A program made the position numbers and the translations under genes. The notes beneath the pieces were generated by a model. It did not search any database, was not told where the DNA came from, and was given only the letters and a program-made list of their open reading frames with translations. Shown one piece after another: positions 1 through 11,400 of a stretch of 64,000 nt of DNA. Source of the stretch: Ciona intestinalis (taxonomy: Eukaryota; Chordata; Ascidiacea; Phlebobranchia; Cionidae); contig NW_004190415.2 of assembly GCF_000224145.3 (NCBI RefSeq), forward strand, positions 1-64,000, written 5' to 3'. Numbering within the stretch: position 1 is the first letter of the stretch; every line of letters starts with the position of its first letter.

Positions 1-505
1 CGCTCGGTGGCGTGCGCACTGCGGGGCTTTTCTGTACGATTTTGTAACTTTTCGTTTGTTGATGTTTCGATGATCATGTTGCGCTTCTTATATGCTTGTT
101 GGTGTGATTGTTTATTGTTGCGTTGTATTATTTTTGTCAATGGGTTTCTTTTCCTTGCTTTGGGTAAGGTCTATCCAGCAAGGGTTTCTCACCAGAGTAG
201 AAACCCACTACCATTGGCTGGGGGCTTGTCGTGCCGTAGTGGCTTTCCACCAACGCCAGCCACATAAACTATGAAGGTATTTTAATCTTGTTTTTGTTTT
301 TCAGATATACACAACTGCTAGACGATTAAATTGTGTTTTAAATGAAAAATAAATAGGACCCAAGTTGTTGCGCAAAACCGCCTCAATTAACACGATTGTG
401 GAATATGGGATATTATGTGCTATAAACGTGGTGTCCATCTTACAAGAATATTTAACCGAACATTCGTAAGGATTAAAACAAGCATTGTTGGTCACAATCA
501 CTCAC

Positions 506-3500
506 TGTTACGTTGTACTTTATTACGTCATCCGTTAGTTGACCAATGATAGTAGATGTGGGTTGCGATGACGCAGGTGGTGATGACGTAGGCAGTGGTG
601 ACGCAGGTTGGGATGACGTAGGTGGCCACGTTGAATTTAGCCGACTTAGTGCAGCAATGAGTTGTAACGTTTGGTCGACTCTGGTTGTCACGGCTTTCTT
701 GCCAACCGACTGCAATTGGGGAGTTTTGTGTTTGATGTGTTTGTAATTTATTGTTGTGTTTCATACACCTCGTGCTCACTTACAAGTTACCACTTATTTA
801 ACTTATTTATCCTCGCATGGCGGAGCAACGACAGTCGTTATAACACGGGTGTTCTTACCATGTATGTAACTTTGTGGGTTTACACCCAAATTGTGGCAGC
901 GTCAAGCCTCGAACCTGAAACTGCTGTTTATAAAAGCAGACGCGCAAACCACATTAATTTATTGAACAGTAGGCAAGTACATGCATAACTAAACACAAAC
1001 ACACCTCGTTAGGGGCCATAACTGGGACCACACCCCCCTGACCGCATGGTCGTCGCATTAGTGTGTGTCGGTCAAAGTAGGGCGAATGACCAATAGTTGT
1101 TGGACGTCTGCATTGTATAAGCGCGTACCAATCCTCTGAGATAAAAATAATAATAACTTTTTATTTCAATAAATAAATGAGTTTATTTGCGGTCACGTTA
1201 ACGAAGGTCGGGGTATTTGTTTTGTTGCTGATTTTCGTAATTTAAATAACATGATCGCTATCATATTTAAAGAGATAAATACATATTTATGGTATAGTGA
1301 GTGGGGTAAGATGGGACACCTTTAACACATAATATCCGAATATACTGATCGTGTTTTAAACAATGAACAACGATCTATAGAAGTCGTTGGAATACAGTTT
1401 TATAACTCTTTAAATATTCTTTGTTTACTACCAAAATGGGACAAGAAAATGAAATGAAAATGTATCCCATCTTCCCCACCCTTATATGTTGTATATTACA
1501 CAAAAGCAAAAAGACTTATAAATAAACAAAAGGTATAAAACTACGTATGATACACGTCACCACACTTACCTGTGACGCACGCGCCAATATTGAATGACGT
1601 CACATCCGCTGGAGTGGCGGGAAATTCTAAAGTTCGATTTTCCCACGTAGATTTGACAAACCCTCGGTAGCAGATGGGAGGCGCTGTAAAGTAGCGTAAT
1701 TTACGTCACAACTTCATGACGTCATAACGTCACAACCTTATGACGTCACTAATTGACGACGTCACGACTCACCTTGGCTGGGTAGGTCAGCATTGTATAA
1801 TCGAAACAACGATCCGTTTCTTCGTTTCGATTCTTTAAAAAACTCAAGGACTGTCGATGACGTCACACTCTTATACGTAGTATATACGTCATAGATGATT
1901 GTCGTAGAGTTCCGGGTCCTTAACATCTCGACAAGCTCAAGTCCACGAATCGATAAAATATATTTCTTTGCAGTTCGCTTTAGTGATTTTATTATATTGT
2001 GTGCGTTTCTTTTATACGTGGAGGAACTCTGGTTTGACATGAGTGGTTTGTAGATAAGTCCCTTAAGGAGTTGTTGCATTGTTATTTTGTCTGTGGGGAA
2101 GATAGCAATATAACTGTAATGTTAATATAGGTACAAATATTAATGGTATATTATAACAAGCGTTATATGCGTGAGGGATTACACTATATAATTGACGAAT
2201 AAGGTTGTACGATTGTTCGCCCATGTTCGGCTTAATGCTACTACCATTGTCGCGTATGTGTCTTTGGGCAAGACACTTAACGGCAATTGCTCCAACCCAG
2301 TGGTTAGTAATAGGTTGTTTAAATTTTCAGCCATCTACGGAAAATAAGATATATAAACAACTTACATCCGCATACATTCCCCACCAACCCAGTGGGGCAA
2401 ACGCATGTGTAGCCACCCTCGTAATTCCGACAAGTTGAACGCCTATGAAAGCACGGTCGTGGTCTTGTACGGCATTCGTTGATATCCCTACAACTAGATG
2501 CTGGGGTCTTGGTGTAACCTTGATTGCACGCGCAACCAGCAGAGCCGTTCAAGTAAACCACACATCTTTGATTGGCGTCACAGGCTTCGCCCATCTCGGG
2601 GTAACAATCTGAAACGAAATGTATGTAACTTATTTATCCTTGCATGGCGGGGCAACGACAGTCGTTAGAACACGGTTGTTCTGTTTCATAAACTTTGTGC
2701 ACGCTTACAAGTTACCTCGTATGTAACTTTGTGGGTGGATTGTTTTATATATGCCTGACAATTTAGACAACTCATTAGTGACCATTGGAGCAATTATAAT
2801 TGATCGTCTATCCCAAAGACTCATACGCCCTTAATGGTAGCAGTGTCCAATAAACGTTGGTCTTACTTAAGGCAAGAGTCATGGCGCAGGAACATATGAC
2901 GTCACAAAGTTTATGAAACACGCAGGAACATATGAATGAGCACAAATAAGACACAATACACGATTATTGCGTCACTCAGCGACTTTTATTCTCATCGATT
3001 CTAATATTGAAGATAATGGTTTCGATGTCTGTGAACATTGTCACGTGTATTGTGTATAAATAAGCTGTAAGGGTTAGTTACTGGGTTCGAGGCTCGGTGC
3101 TGCCACCATTATGTGTGTATATATGTGTCTTTGGGAAAAACCCTTAACAGCAATTGCTCCAACCAAGTCACCCATTTTACTAATGGAAAACAATCACCCA
3201 AAGTAACATACGTGGTAACTCGTAAGCGGGCACGAGATGTATGAAACAGAACGCCCGTGTTATAACAACTGTCATTACCCGCCATACGAGGAATATAAGC
3301 TACATACGTGGTAACTTGTACGCTAGATTAAACATCTCTCATTCATATTAACTGTACCTGGTATTTTTCTCATGCAGAAATAAGTTGCTGTGTGGTTGCA
3401 TGGCCGATAGTTAAAACCCGAAACCCACATTTCGCAAGTACCATTATTATACTGCAATGCAGTTGTGTTGTACGCCCCGCTTATGTACCAGAACGTAGGT

Positions 3501-4455
3501 GGCAGTGGTGGGCTTGGGGTTGGTCGAACGGATCCTTGATCCTGTGGTGCAAATAACTAACTTGTTGTAAAAAAAAACAAACAAAGACATACCTATACGT
3601 TGAACAACGCTGGGCTAACATATTTAATTGTTTTAAAGCATTACACCCCTATATGTTTAATATGCTACATTTTAAAAGCTATATTCGACACGTATATGAA
3701 CATAAGATTTACTTTATAATAAATACAACAGCAAGCACTTACATTTTTAAATGAACTGATTGGGAGGAAGAAAGCATGCGCGTAGTTGAAGTACAAAGAA
3801 CTCAGTGTTGCGTTATGCAACAACCTTGCTTGGTGGGAAATACACGAGTTTTGAGCGGCTTGGAAGGTGAGGCTTTGGTTGAACCAAAGCAATGCTATCT
3901 TCCCGAACACTTTTAACACTGGCTTCACTGTGTGAACTGCCGGCGAATAACATTGATGAATGTAATATGATAACGAAGATTAGATTATAATTACAAAAAA
4001 ACGAGGAGAATGCAAATTTGTTCAGAGATAAACAGTGTGACGTTTCGTTTTGTCTTCGTGTTTTAAATAACTTGATGTTCGCCATCTTATTCGAAGAGAT
4101 AAATAATATTCACGTACTTTATTTTACCCAATACTCGCTGTAGATACTCTCACAACTTTAGTTAAACTTATGCAATCTAGGATCCCTCACCTGGTGGCGC
4201 TGTGTTGCTGCCTTGTGGTGGTGTCGTGGTCGTGGGGTAAGATGGTACAGGTGTCGGAACTGTTGTTGTAAACGGTCGGTAAGTCGTAGTTCTTGTAGTG
4301 AATGTAGCTGTTGTATTTCCAGCTATCATTATGGCCGCTGCTGAAGTTGTTCCTCCTGTAGGCATAGTTGTATTGGATGCAACCCCGAAAGCGCTTTCCA
4401 TCGCAAGCAAAACCACGAACACCAAACTTGAATATTTTTCTGCCATCTCGTACAA
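506..4455 (-). CDS. Mosaic adhesion-GPCR-like receptor, N-terminal part (lectin-EGF-SEA-GAIN)
   Basis: Seven exons on the minus strand chain in phase: 4191-4455, 3743-3927, 3358-3541, 2366-2608, 1774-2093, 1570-1683, 1005-1135, then 506-709. Exon 1 gives a signal peptide (start MYEM at 4455 or MAEK at 4446) and a Thr/Pro-rich stalk. The next two exons form a C-type lectin fold (WFNQSLTFQAAQNSC, then FWYISGAY and TATYFC). Exon 2366-2608 carries two EGF modules, the second opening with the calcium-binding DINEC. Exon 1774-2093 is SEA-like, with NSTTI where the family usually has the GS cleavage site. Exons 1570-1683 and 1005-1135 resemble a hormone-receptor domain (weak). Exon 506-709 (VDQTLQLIAALSRLNST) looks like the start of a GAIN domain. 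The seven-helix part would lie left of the window. This is an extracellular sensor by family; the ligand is unknown. It could instead be a mucin-like membrane protein without a GPCR core. The N-glycosylation motif is frequent. Confidence 0.72.
745..930. repeat. SINE-like dispersed element, copy
   Basis: Carries the family's recurring pieces: TATCCTCGCATGGCGG, CAACGACAGTCGTTATAACA and CACCTCGTGC. It lies in the receptor intron. Related copies occur in introns and spacers all through the window. Confidence 0.7.
1190..1278 (+). repeat. Short dispersed element ending AAGAGATAAATA, copy
   Basis: A second family, typically preceded by a variant of GTTTTAACGACTGTTGTTTTG and ending with TTTGAAGAGATAAATA. 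Other visible copies: about 5255-5400, 7065-7170, 17170-17315, 18890-18970 (reversed), 20160-20225, 22765-22860, 26235-26405 and 58955-59040. It has no coding capacity; it is probably a MITE or SINE fragment. Confidence 0.55.
1301..1480. mobile_element. MITE-like element with GGGGTAAGATGGGAC ends
   Basis: Begins GTGGGGTAAGATGGGAC and ends GTATCCCATCTTCCCCAC, an imperfect terminal inverted repeat around about 150 bp of AT-rich, non-coding DNA. A second copy with the same interior landmarks (TATGGAAGTCGT, ACGGTTTTATAA) sits at 12107-12285, which supports a mobile family. The family's transposase type cannot be told from the ends alone. Confidence 0.7.
2620..2860. repeat. SINE-like dispersed element, copy
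   Basis: Intronic copy in the receptor gene, between the second lectin exon and the EGF exon. It has the GCATGGCGGGGCAACGACAG and CGTATGTAACTTTGTGGGTG pieces. Confidence 0.7.
3080..3325. repeat. SINE-like dispersed element, fuller copy
   Basis: One of the fuller copies: GGTTCGAGGCTCGGTGCTGC (box-B-like) then TGTCTTTGGGAAAAACCCTT, AGCAATTGCTCCAACC, and the tail TTACATACGTGGTAACTTGT. The box-B-like piece suggests a tRNA-derived head. The family resembles the composite SINE type known from Ciona (inference). Confidence 0.65.
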
Positions 4456-5487
4456 TGGCTTCTATTCTTGTGTAAACTAAAAATGAAACTGCAGTCCGAA
4501 CAAAGTGGTTGGAACGGAAGTGTCGTCACAATGCCCGTGAAGTGACTCGCCATACCAAGTCATATAATAAGTTACAACTGTGTGCCCCAGTGATGGTCAT
4601 TAATGGGTTGTCTAAATTGTCAGCTAAACATAAAAATTATCACCCATAAAGTTACACAGCACGTGGTAACTTGTAAGCAGGCACGAGAGGATGAAACAGA
4701 ACACTCGTGTTATAACGACTGTCATTGCCCGCCATGCGAGGATAAATAAGTTACTTTCATTCACGGCATCACGTTGAACAGATTTTTTAACAACATAAAC
4801 ATTGCGTGTTTTGCTGGGAAATTTTAATGACGTAACATGTATATATTATCACGTGTCATTATTTTGCGAATATCGGGGATTTATGCTGACTCATAATTAA
4901 GGACGACGTTTATTTGGATGATATGACACAATAATCGTCATAAAGGAATAACAAATTAACGGCGGAAAGTTTTTGGAAGGCATGAATTCACTTTGAAAGA
5001 TTGAGATAACCAGGTCGATGGATCACTTTTGTGTTCGGTGTCGTAACCAACCAGAGTTCTAGAAACAGCTTTCCATGACTTTGCAACCAACAAGTGTCAT
5101 GCGTTACGATTGCAGTGAAAACGTGGCTACGTCACAACGATATGACGTCATCTAACCACCAAACTTCATACGTAACAACCTTTGACCTAATGTTACGTCA
5201 TACCACCAAGTATTTCGATGGCGCATCCCATCGCTGGGAAGTATCTGAATTTAGCAGCCACGGTTTATTTGACACTTTTACCAGTAGTTTTTATCTATAG
5301 CGTGTTTTACCAACTGTCGTTTTGCTGCCAATTTCCTTCTGTTTAATTTTTTTACTAATTTGATCTTCGTATTCGAAGAGATAAATAGCCATGAAATTTT
5401 ACTTGTGCCTTGCGCTCATCCGTTTTAACCCCTATACTTTTTGCAATATAGTAATGTTGACTTGTATGTTATGAATACACCGTGTGT
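4456..5487. promoter_or_regulatory. Head-to-head spacer between receptor and KDM3
   Basis: About 1 kb separates the receptor start (left, minus) from the KDM3 start (right, plus), so both promoters should lie here. It holds a SINE-like copy (about 4575-4765), CpG-intact CRE-like motifs near 5140-5205 and one AAGAGATAAATA element (about 5255-5400). No TATA box could be assigned with confidence. Confidence 0.45.
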
Positions 5488-8400
5488 ATGATGGATGTTA
5501 TTGAACCTAGAGAAGAATTCGTTGGGAAGAGAGTAATTTCCAAGCAACATGACGTCGATATAAACGAGTGGGAATCTGGTGTAATACGATGCAGTTGTAC
5601 TGACGATGGTGGTTTAATGGTAGGCACTATGTAGTCTATATTATCCGATGTATTTGTATGACTATAGGAATATGGTCTATATCTTATCTATGTATGTTAT
5701 GTAGTAGACTATAGTTTCAATATGTGTACGTTATATCTTCTATTGTATATGGATGAGGTCTTTGCCAAGCACATGGGATTTAGACCAGAGTTGGCCATTA
5801 CCCCAACATTGTATATGCACATTCTATCCTATATGGGTGAGGTCCTACAGAGAGGCACGCCATGGGACCTGGGATGTAGACCAGAGTTGGTCATTATCCC
5901 AACACCCAGGATTCTTATGTTTGTTGTTTATGTAACCAGTGTGACACCCCTTTGACTGAATCCTTTCCTCCCCCCTTGTTTGTAACAGACTTTAGATCGC
6001 TTGGATCGAGTTAATGTTTAAACATTCTCTCTTTTACTCCCACTATCGCAACTAAGTCTCGACATTCTTACAACTTCGTTCTATCCTGCTGATAAAACTT
6101 GTCCTCCTATAGCAGGAAACGAGAGAAACCTGATAAATATATTAAAAAACGATAATAAAATATATTAGAGGCCCACTCTACGGAAAGTGATTTTGTTTAC
6201 AAACATTTGGTCATGCACACCCCTTTTTCCACCAACTAATTAAACAATAACTTAAATCTGTTAATTAATTATTTAAAAAATTAAAAGGCGTGATGCGACA
6301 AATTAGATGTCACAGTCCTTTAACATATAATAAAGAAATAGTGTCTTTAGTAAGAATAGCCTTTAAAAATATTTTTTCCTTCAATAACTTTTGCATTGTG
6401 TATATACTGTGTAAGAGTGAAAGATTTTATTACAGTGTGTGGATACGTGACTTAACAACTCCTTAATGCCATTAGTTGTCACAGTTTTTACGACCTCCAG
6501 TTAATGGGCCATAAACCATCCACCCAACATTTGTATTGAGTGGGTTGTTTATATTGTTGACACAATACAAATAAAACCTTTCACCTCATCAGTATTTTGC
6601 TCCATTTTAATAATTATTTTCAGGCGAAATAATATTAATGTTCTAACAGAACAGAATTTGTTGGGCTTAGTTTTGTGATACACAAATGTTTAAAAATCCA
6701 TCATCGATCTGTATTCTACTCAAATAAAAGACATTAGTTGCATTGTTGGTTGCTGCGACATTTTTTAAAAGGATTAAGTATAAGTTAAATTATGATCCTT
6801 GCCAAAATAATTAAACAACTAACAGTAGTCCTAGTTATTTATTTTAAACTAATTTGCCTTATTGTACATGGTAGTAAAGAAGCATATACATTTTATTGCC
6901 TATAATATATTTGTTTGTTAATACAGCAATTCCATTCCCATACATTGTAAAAACACAAACTTGGCAATTATAAATTACAAATATATTAAAGCATGCAGCA
7001 TATGTTTCCTGTCTGTGCCATTACGTGCAACGGTCACGCTTATTAATTGACGTTCTTTCCTCACCTTTCCCCATATTGTTTTAACAATTGTCGTTTTGCT
7101 GCTAATTCCTTCTCTTTGTTGTTTTAATTCATTTAATCTTCGTTATCATATTTAAAGGGTTAAATAAATAGTTATGGCATGTTATGTATGCATTACAACC
7201 AATGTAATTGTAATGTGTTGCCAATTATCATGTTTTAATATGGTGAGAGTCACACAGTGTGTAAACATTCTAGATATTGTTTGTAATAAAAGATAATTTC
7301 ACTTATTGTGAGTAATTATTATTTATTCAACTATATATATTATATACATGTAATATTATATAAAATCATGATTAACGCCATGGAATTTAAGCCAAAGTTG
7401 GCCAATTATCCCAACATTGTATGAACTTAAATATATATTTTCAAATATTTTGTAAATATATTTGAATCCTTTCTTTGTTTAACGTAAGTAATTATAATAC
7501 AGCCTGCGTAATTATTTAATTCTCTGTTTGTTTTTATATTAATTTATATTAGGCCATCTAATTCTTTGTTTATTTTTTAGGCTCTAATTATTTATAATCT
7601 TCGTTGATTTAATATAATTATTTACAAATTGTTTAGTTCCTGATTGAATGGGATCATTTAAATTGGGAGGAGCGAGACTGGTCGCGGTTGGATGATTATG
7701 AACAATTGTATTTGGAATGTTTTGTTTGTTTGCGTAAGTTACATCACAATGGGAAGGACAAAGTTGCTCTGGTGAGTCAAGTCATTTGTGGTTTGTGGTT
7801 TGTGGGTACAGAAGGTACTGGGTTTGAAGCTTGATGCTGCTACCATCGTGGTGTTCTTGAGCAAGACACTTAGTAGCAATTGCTTCAACCAAGTTTACAC
7901 TAATGGGCCCAAATTGTCAGCCATACTTAAACCCATTGGTAACATATGCGGGTGGTTAAAAGTAAGATGCAATAATAGAAAATACAATTAATGTTTAATT
8001 ATTTATCCCAATACCCACCCATGTTAATCCACACACCAAGTACTGCATAGACTTGAATATTAATTACCTTAAATCACTCTCAGGCATTTTCCCCGATGAA
8101 AGAAACGAACGACATGATTGTTTTACTCGAATATTTTCACAACAAGTTCAGGTACATATACGAACGCTTACTTCAGCAGATGAAGTTTCTCATTTGATGA
8201 ACAAACATAGATTACCTTACCTACATTGATAATTACCACACTGTACCCTGTGCTCTGTCTAACTGGTTATGTTGATATTTAAAGACTTAAATTTTTACTA
8301 CTGCATGTGAGATAACTCGGAAACGTTAAAGTTTTAAATGGAAAATCGAAATATTATACACCAACCATAAATTTTGACTTTAGTTCTCTTTTAAGTAAGA

Positions 8401-11400
8401 AGATATGTATTGATCCATGTCATCCATATGGTAGCACTTTGGGTGTTCGGTCAACTTGAGCTAAATCCTTGGCTCCACAGCAAGCTACACTGTAGGACCT
8501 CGTTCATATAGATTAAATGTGACTATGTATTTATTCGGTTAAAATGTTAATTTGTAATTATACAGTTGATTTGTTTTCCAGGATATTTATAGACAAAGAT
8601 AAGATAACCCAAGTGAACAATGTAAGTTGTTTATATTTGGCAAACATAGATAAGTGTGGGTATGAATATTGAATATGTTGTGTTCATATATTTAATATAA
8701 TTTATGTTTCATCTATTTTATGAACCATATCATCTTTCGATAGTTTGTAAATATCACAGATTAAACAAAACCACAACAAATATCATTAATTATAAAGGTT
8801 AAATTAATAAACAAAAGAAAATATTCCTTTTAACATGTTCAGTATATTTGATAAATCTACATTTTAATTGACTGCTTTAATTGAATATCCCATCACACAA
8901 CATGGAATAGTTTTTCTGGTAAAAACATTAATTTAATTTAACTGAGTGTTAGTTTGTCATAAAGCAAGACATTCAAGTTATACCTGGTGGCAACAGCAGT
9001 AGAGTATTTTAATATTCAACATTTTATTTTATTTATCTCAATAAAATTGTACATTGCCACCGCAGGTTCATGAAATCACCCAAGTTTTGGATAAAAATGA
9101 AAACAAGGAAATAATGGATTGGATAAATTTACAACGAACGCAAAAAGCATTATTACACTGTAAGTATATTAGTTTAGCAATAGCATACAGCCATACACAA
9201 ACAAAATAAGATAAAAGCATAAACTGAATATTGGAAATTAAAAGGGGTATCCAGTCCGATAAAAATCGAATATGAGGAAAATTTTTTTATTTGAATTGTG
9301 TCTGATAAAAATCAAGTCCAAGATATTGTGTTAGAAACGTTAAGTTAGTTATATATTTCGCCTTAAATGGCATCATTGGCCTCTTCTTTAAATATAGTTC
9401 ATACTTCTATAACCCACACAGACACCCACAACCTCCCAGGGACCAGGGTGTTGGTTTATGGATCAAACACGACAATGCATTGGATTAATGGAATGGTAAC
9501 CGGACAGGATTAAAAGGGGAAAACTAACAATCCTAAATGAACAGGTTAGTTATCTATTCCATAAGACAACATATGTTGTATTTATTTGACAATTCTTAGT
9601 AAATGTCACCCCTACTGTATTTTAGAAATGTTTATAAAAAATATATAAATATTTATTTTGGACGGTACATTTTATGATTCAATCATGTTTTGCAGTTTTT
9701 TAACTGCAAAAGAAGCTGCAAAACAGGGTTGAATCTCGAAATGTACCGTCGGGAGAAATGCCACCCCAAACCAACTCCAACTTATTATACATTTTGAAGG
9801 TTATTATTTGTATGCCACCCATCCACCCAGCCACCCAGGTATACACCCTCTAACCCAACCTTTAACCCCTAGATAATATGTTACCCCAATCTTATCTATA
9901 GCATCCCGTTCTAACCCATAACCCCCACTATATTATCCAACTTCACCCCCAATATACCGTGGTTAACCCCCAATACATTAACCCAGGTCCTCACCCCTAT
10001 AACGATTGACCCCGGCACCACGCAAACCATGTTCTTGAACCCCCACAATATACTTGATGTCATCCATAATAACAAGGGAAGAAGTTGTAGATCATCCGCG
10101 TCAACCACGGTGAGTCATACTTGCTATTGTAGTGTAATACCTAGAATTGTGATGTCATAACTTTGGTATTGTAACAATATGTTTGTTATTGTGATGTCAT
10201 ATACTCCTATACACTTTGAAACAGGGCCCCTAAACCTTGTGGTGGAATTATTTATCTAAAACAACAATCAAAATTTTAATATAATTTAAATTTACATATT
10301 TAATAAATTATATTTAATATAACCGTGGTCCATGACCGAAGAAACAAAATAAAGTCATTCAATCAGTGTTTATGACATCATATGTTATGACATCATATGT
10401 TATGACATCATAACCTTCTATATAGACATCAACCAATGAGAGAAGCCAACGCACACGAAGATTAACGAAACGTAAATCATGTCCTGAGATTTCTACTTCC
10501 ACGTGTAAAAGTAAGCTGCATTTAGTTGTATACCTAAATAAATAAAAATATCCTTTACAAAAAAAACAAAACTTACAGTCCCAAGCGTTTAACTAAATGA
10601 TGAAATGTGAATAGTTGGTAAACATCATGCCACTATCGTGCAGTGATTAGCATGTATGTCGTAGCCAGGTGGGTACAGGTTCAAGGCTTAATGCCGCCAC
10701 CATTGTATTTTTTTCATGATTACAAAATAAAATATGGTTGGAAGGTTTTTTCAGGTTTATAATTATTTTGTTTCAGATAAACTTAGCAAATATTCTTTGG
10801 GTGAAAACGATCAAACGAACGGGTTCGGACACCCCCAAACTACCCCAGTTTCACCCCCACATCCCCAAACTACCCCAGTTTCACCCCTATACCCCCAAAC
10901 TACCCCAGTTTCACCCCTACAGCCCCAAACTTCCCCAGTTTCACCCCTACACCCCCAAACTACCCCAGTTTCACCCCTACACCCCCAAATTACCCCAGTT
11001 TCACCTCTACACCCCCAAACTACCCCAGTTTCATCCCTACACCCCCAAACTACCCCAGTTTCACCCCTACACCCCCAAACTACCCCAGTTTCACCCCTAC
11101 TACCTCATGTACCGTTATCTTCACACAACGATGATAAAAGTCACAAAACATCCCGCTCGCTTACTTTTTCTTCAAACACCAAACTGTGCAATACCTCACC
11201 CATAACCCCGAACCCCCCATCACCCTCAAACAAAAGGGACTCCCCCCACATTGAGAATGGTAAGCAATATGTTATATGATATCTATCCACCACAACCAAC
11301 AACAATTAATACATGAGCCTTTTACACTTTGTGTGTTTTTTTAACATTGTTTATCCGCAACAAGCCACCTTCTCTAACAAACTAATCTACCACACAATGT

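Noticed and set aside
301-501. Open minus-strand segment next to the GAIN-like exon
   Set aside because: Lies beyond a good donor (AACA/GTGAGT at 505), lacks a convincing acceptor, and ends in a stop; treated as intron.
5094-5300. 68-codon frame upstream of KDM3
   Set aside because: Composition is that of the spacer, it includes a dispersed-element edge, and it does not join KDM3 in phase.
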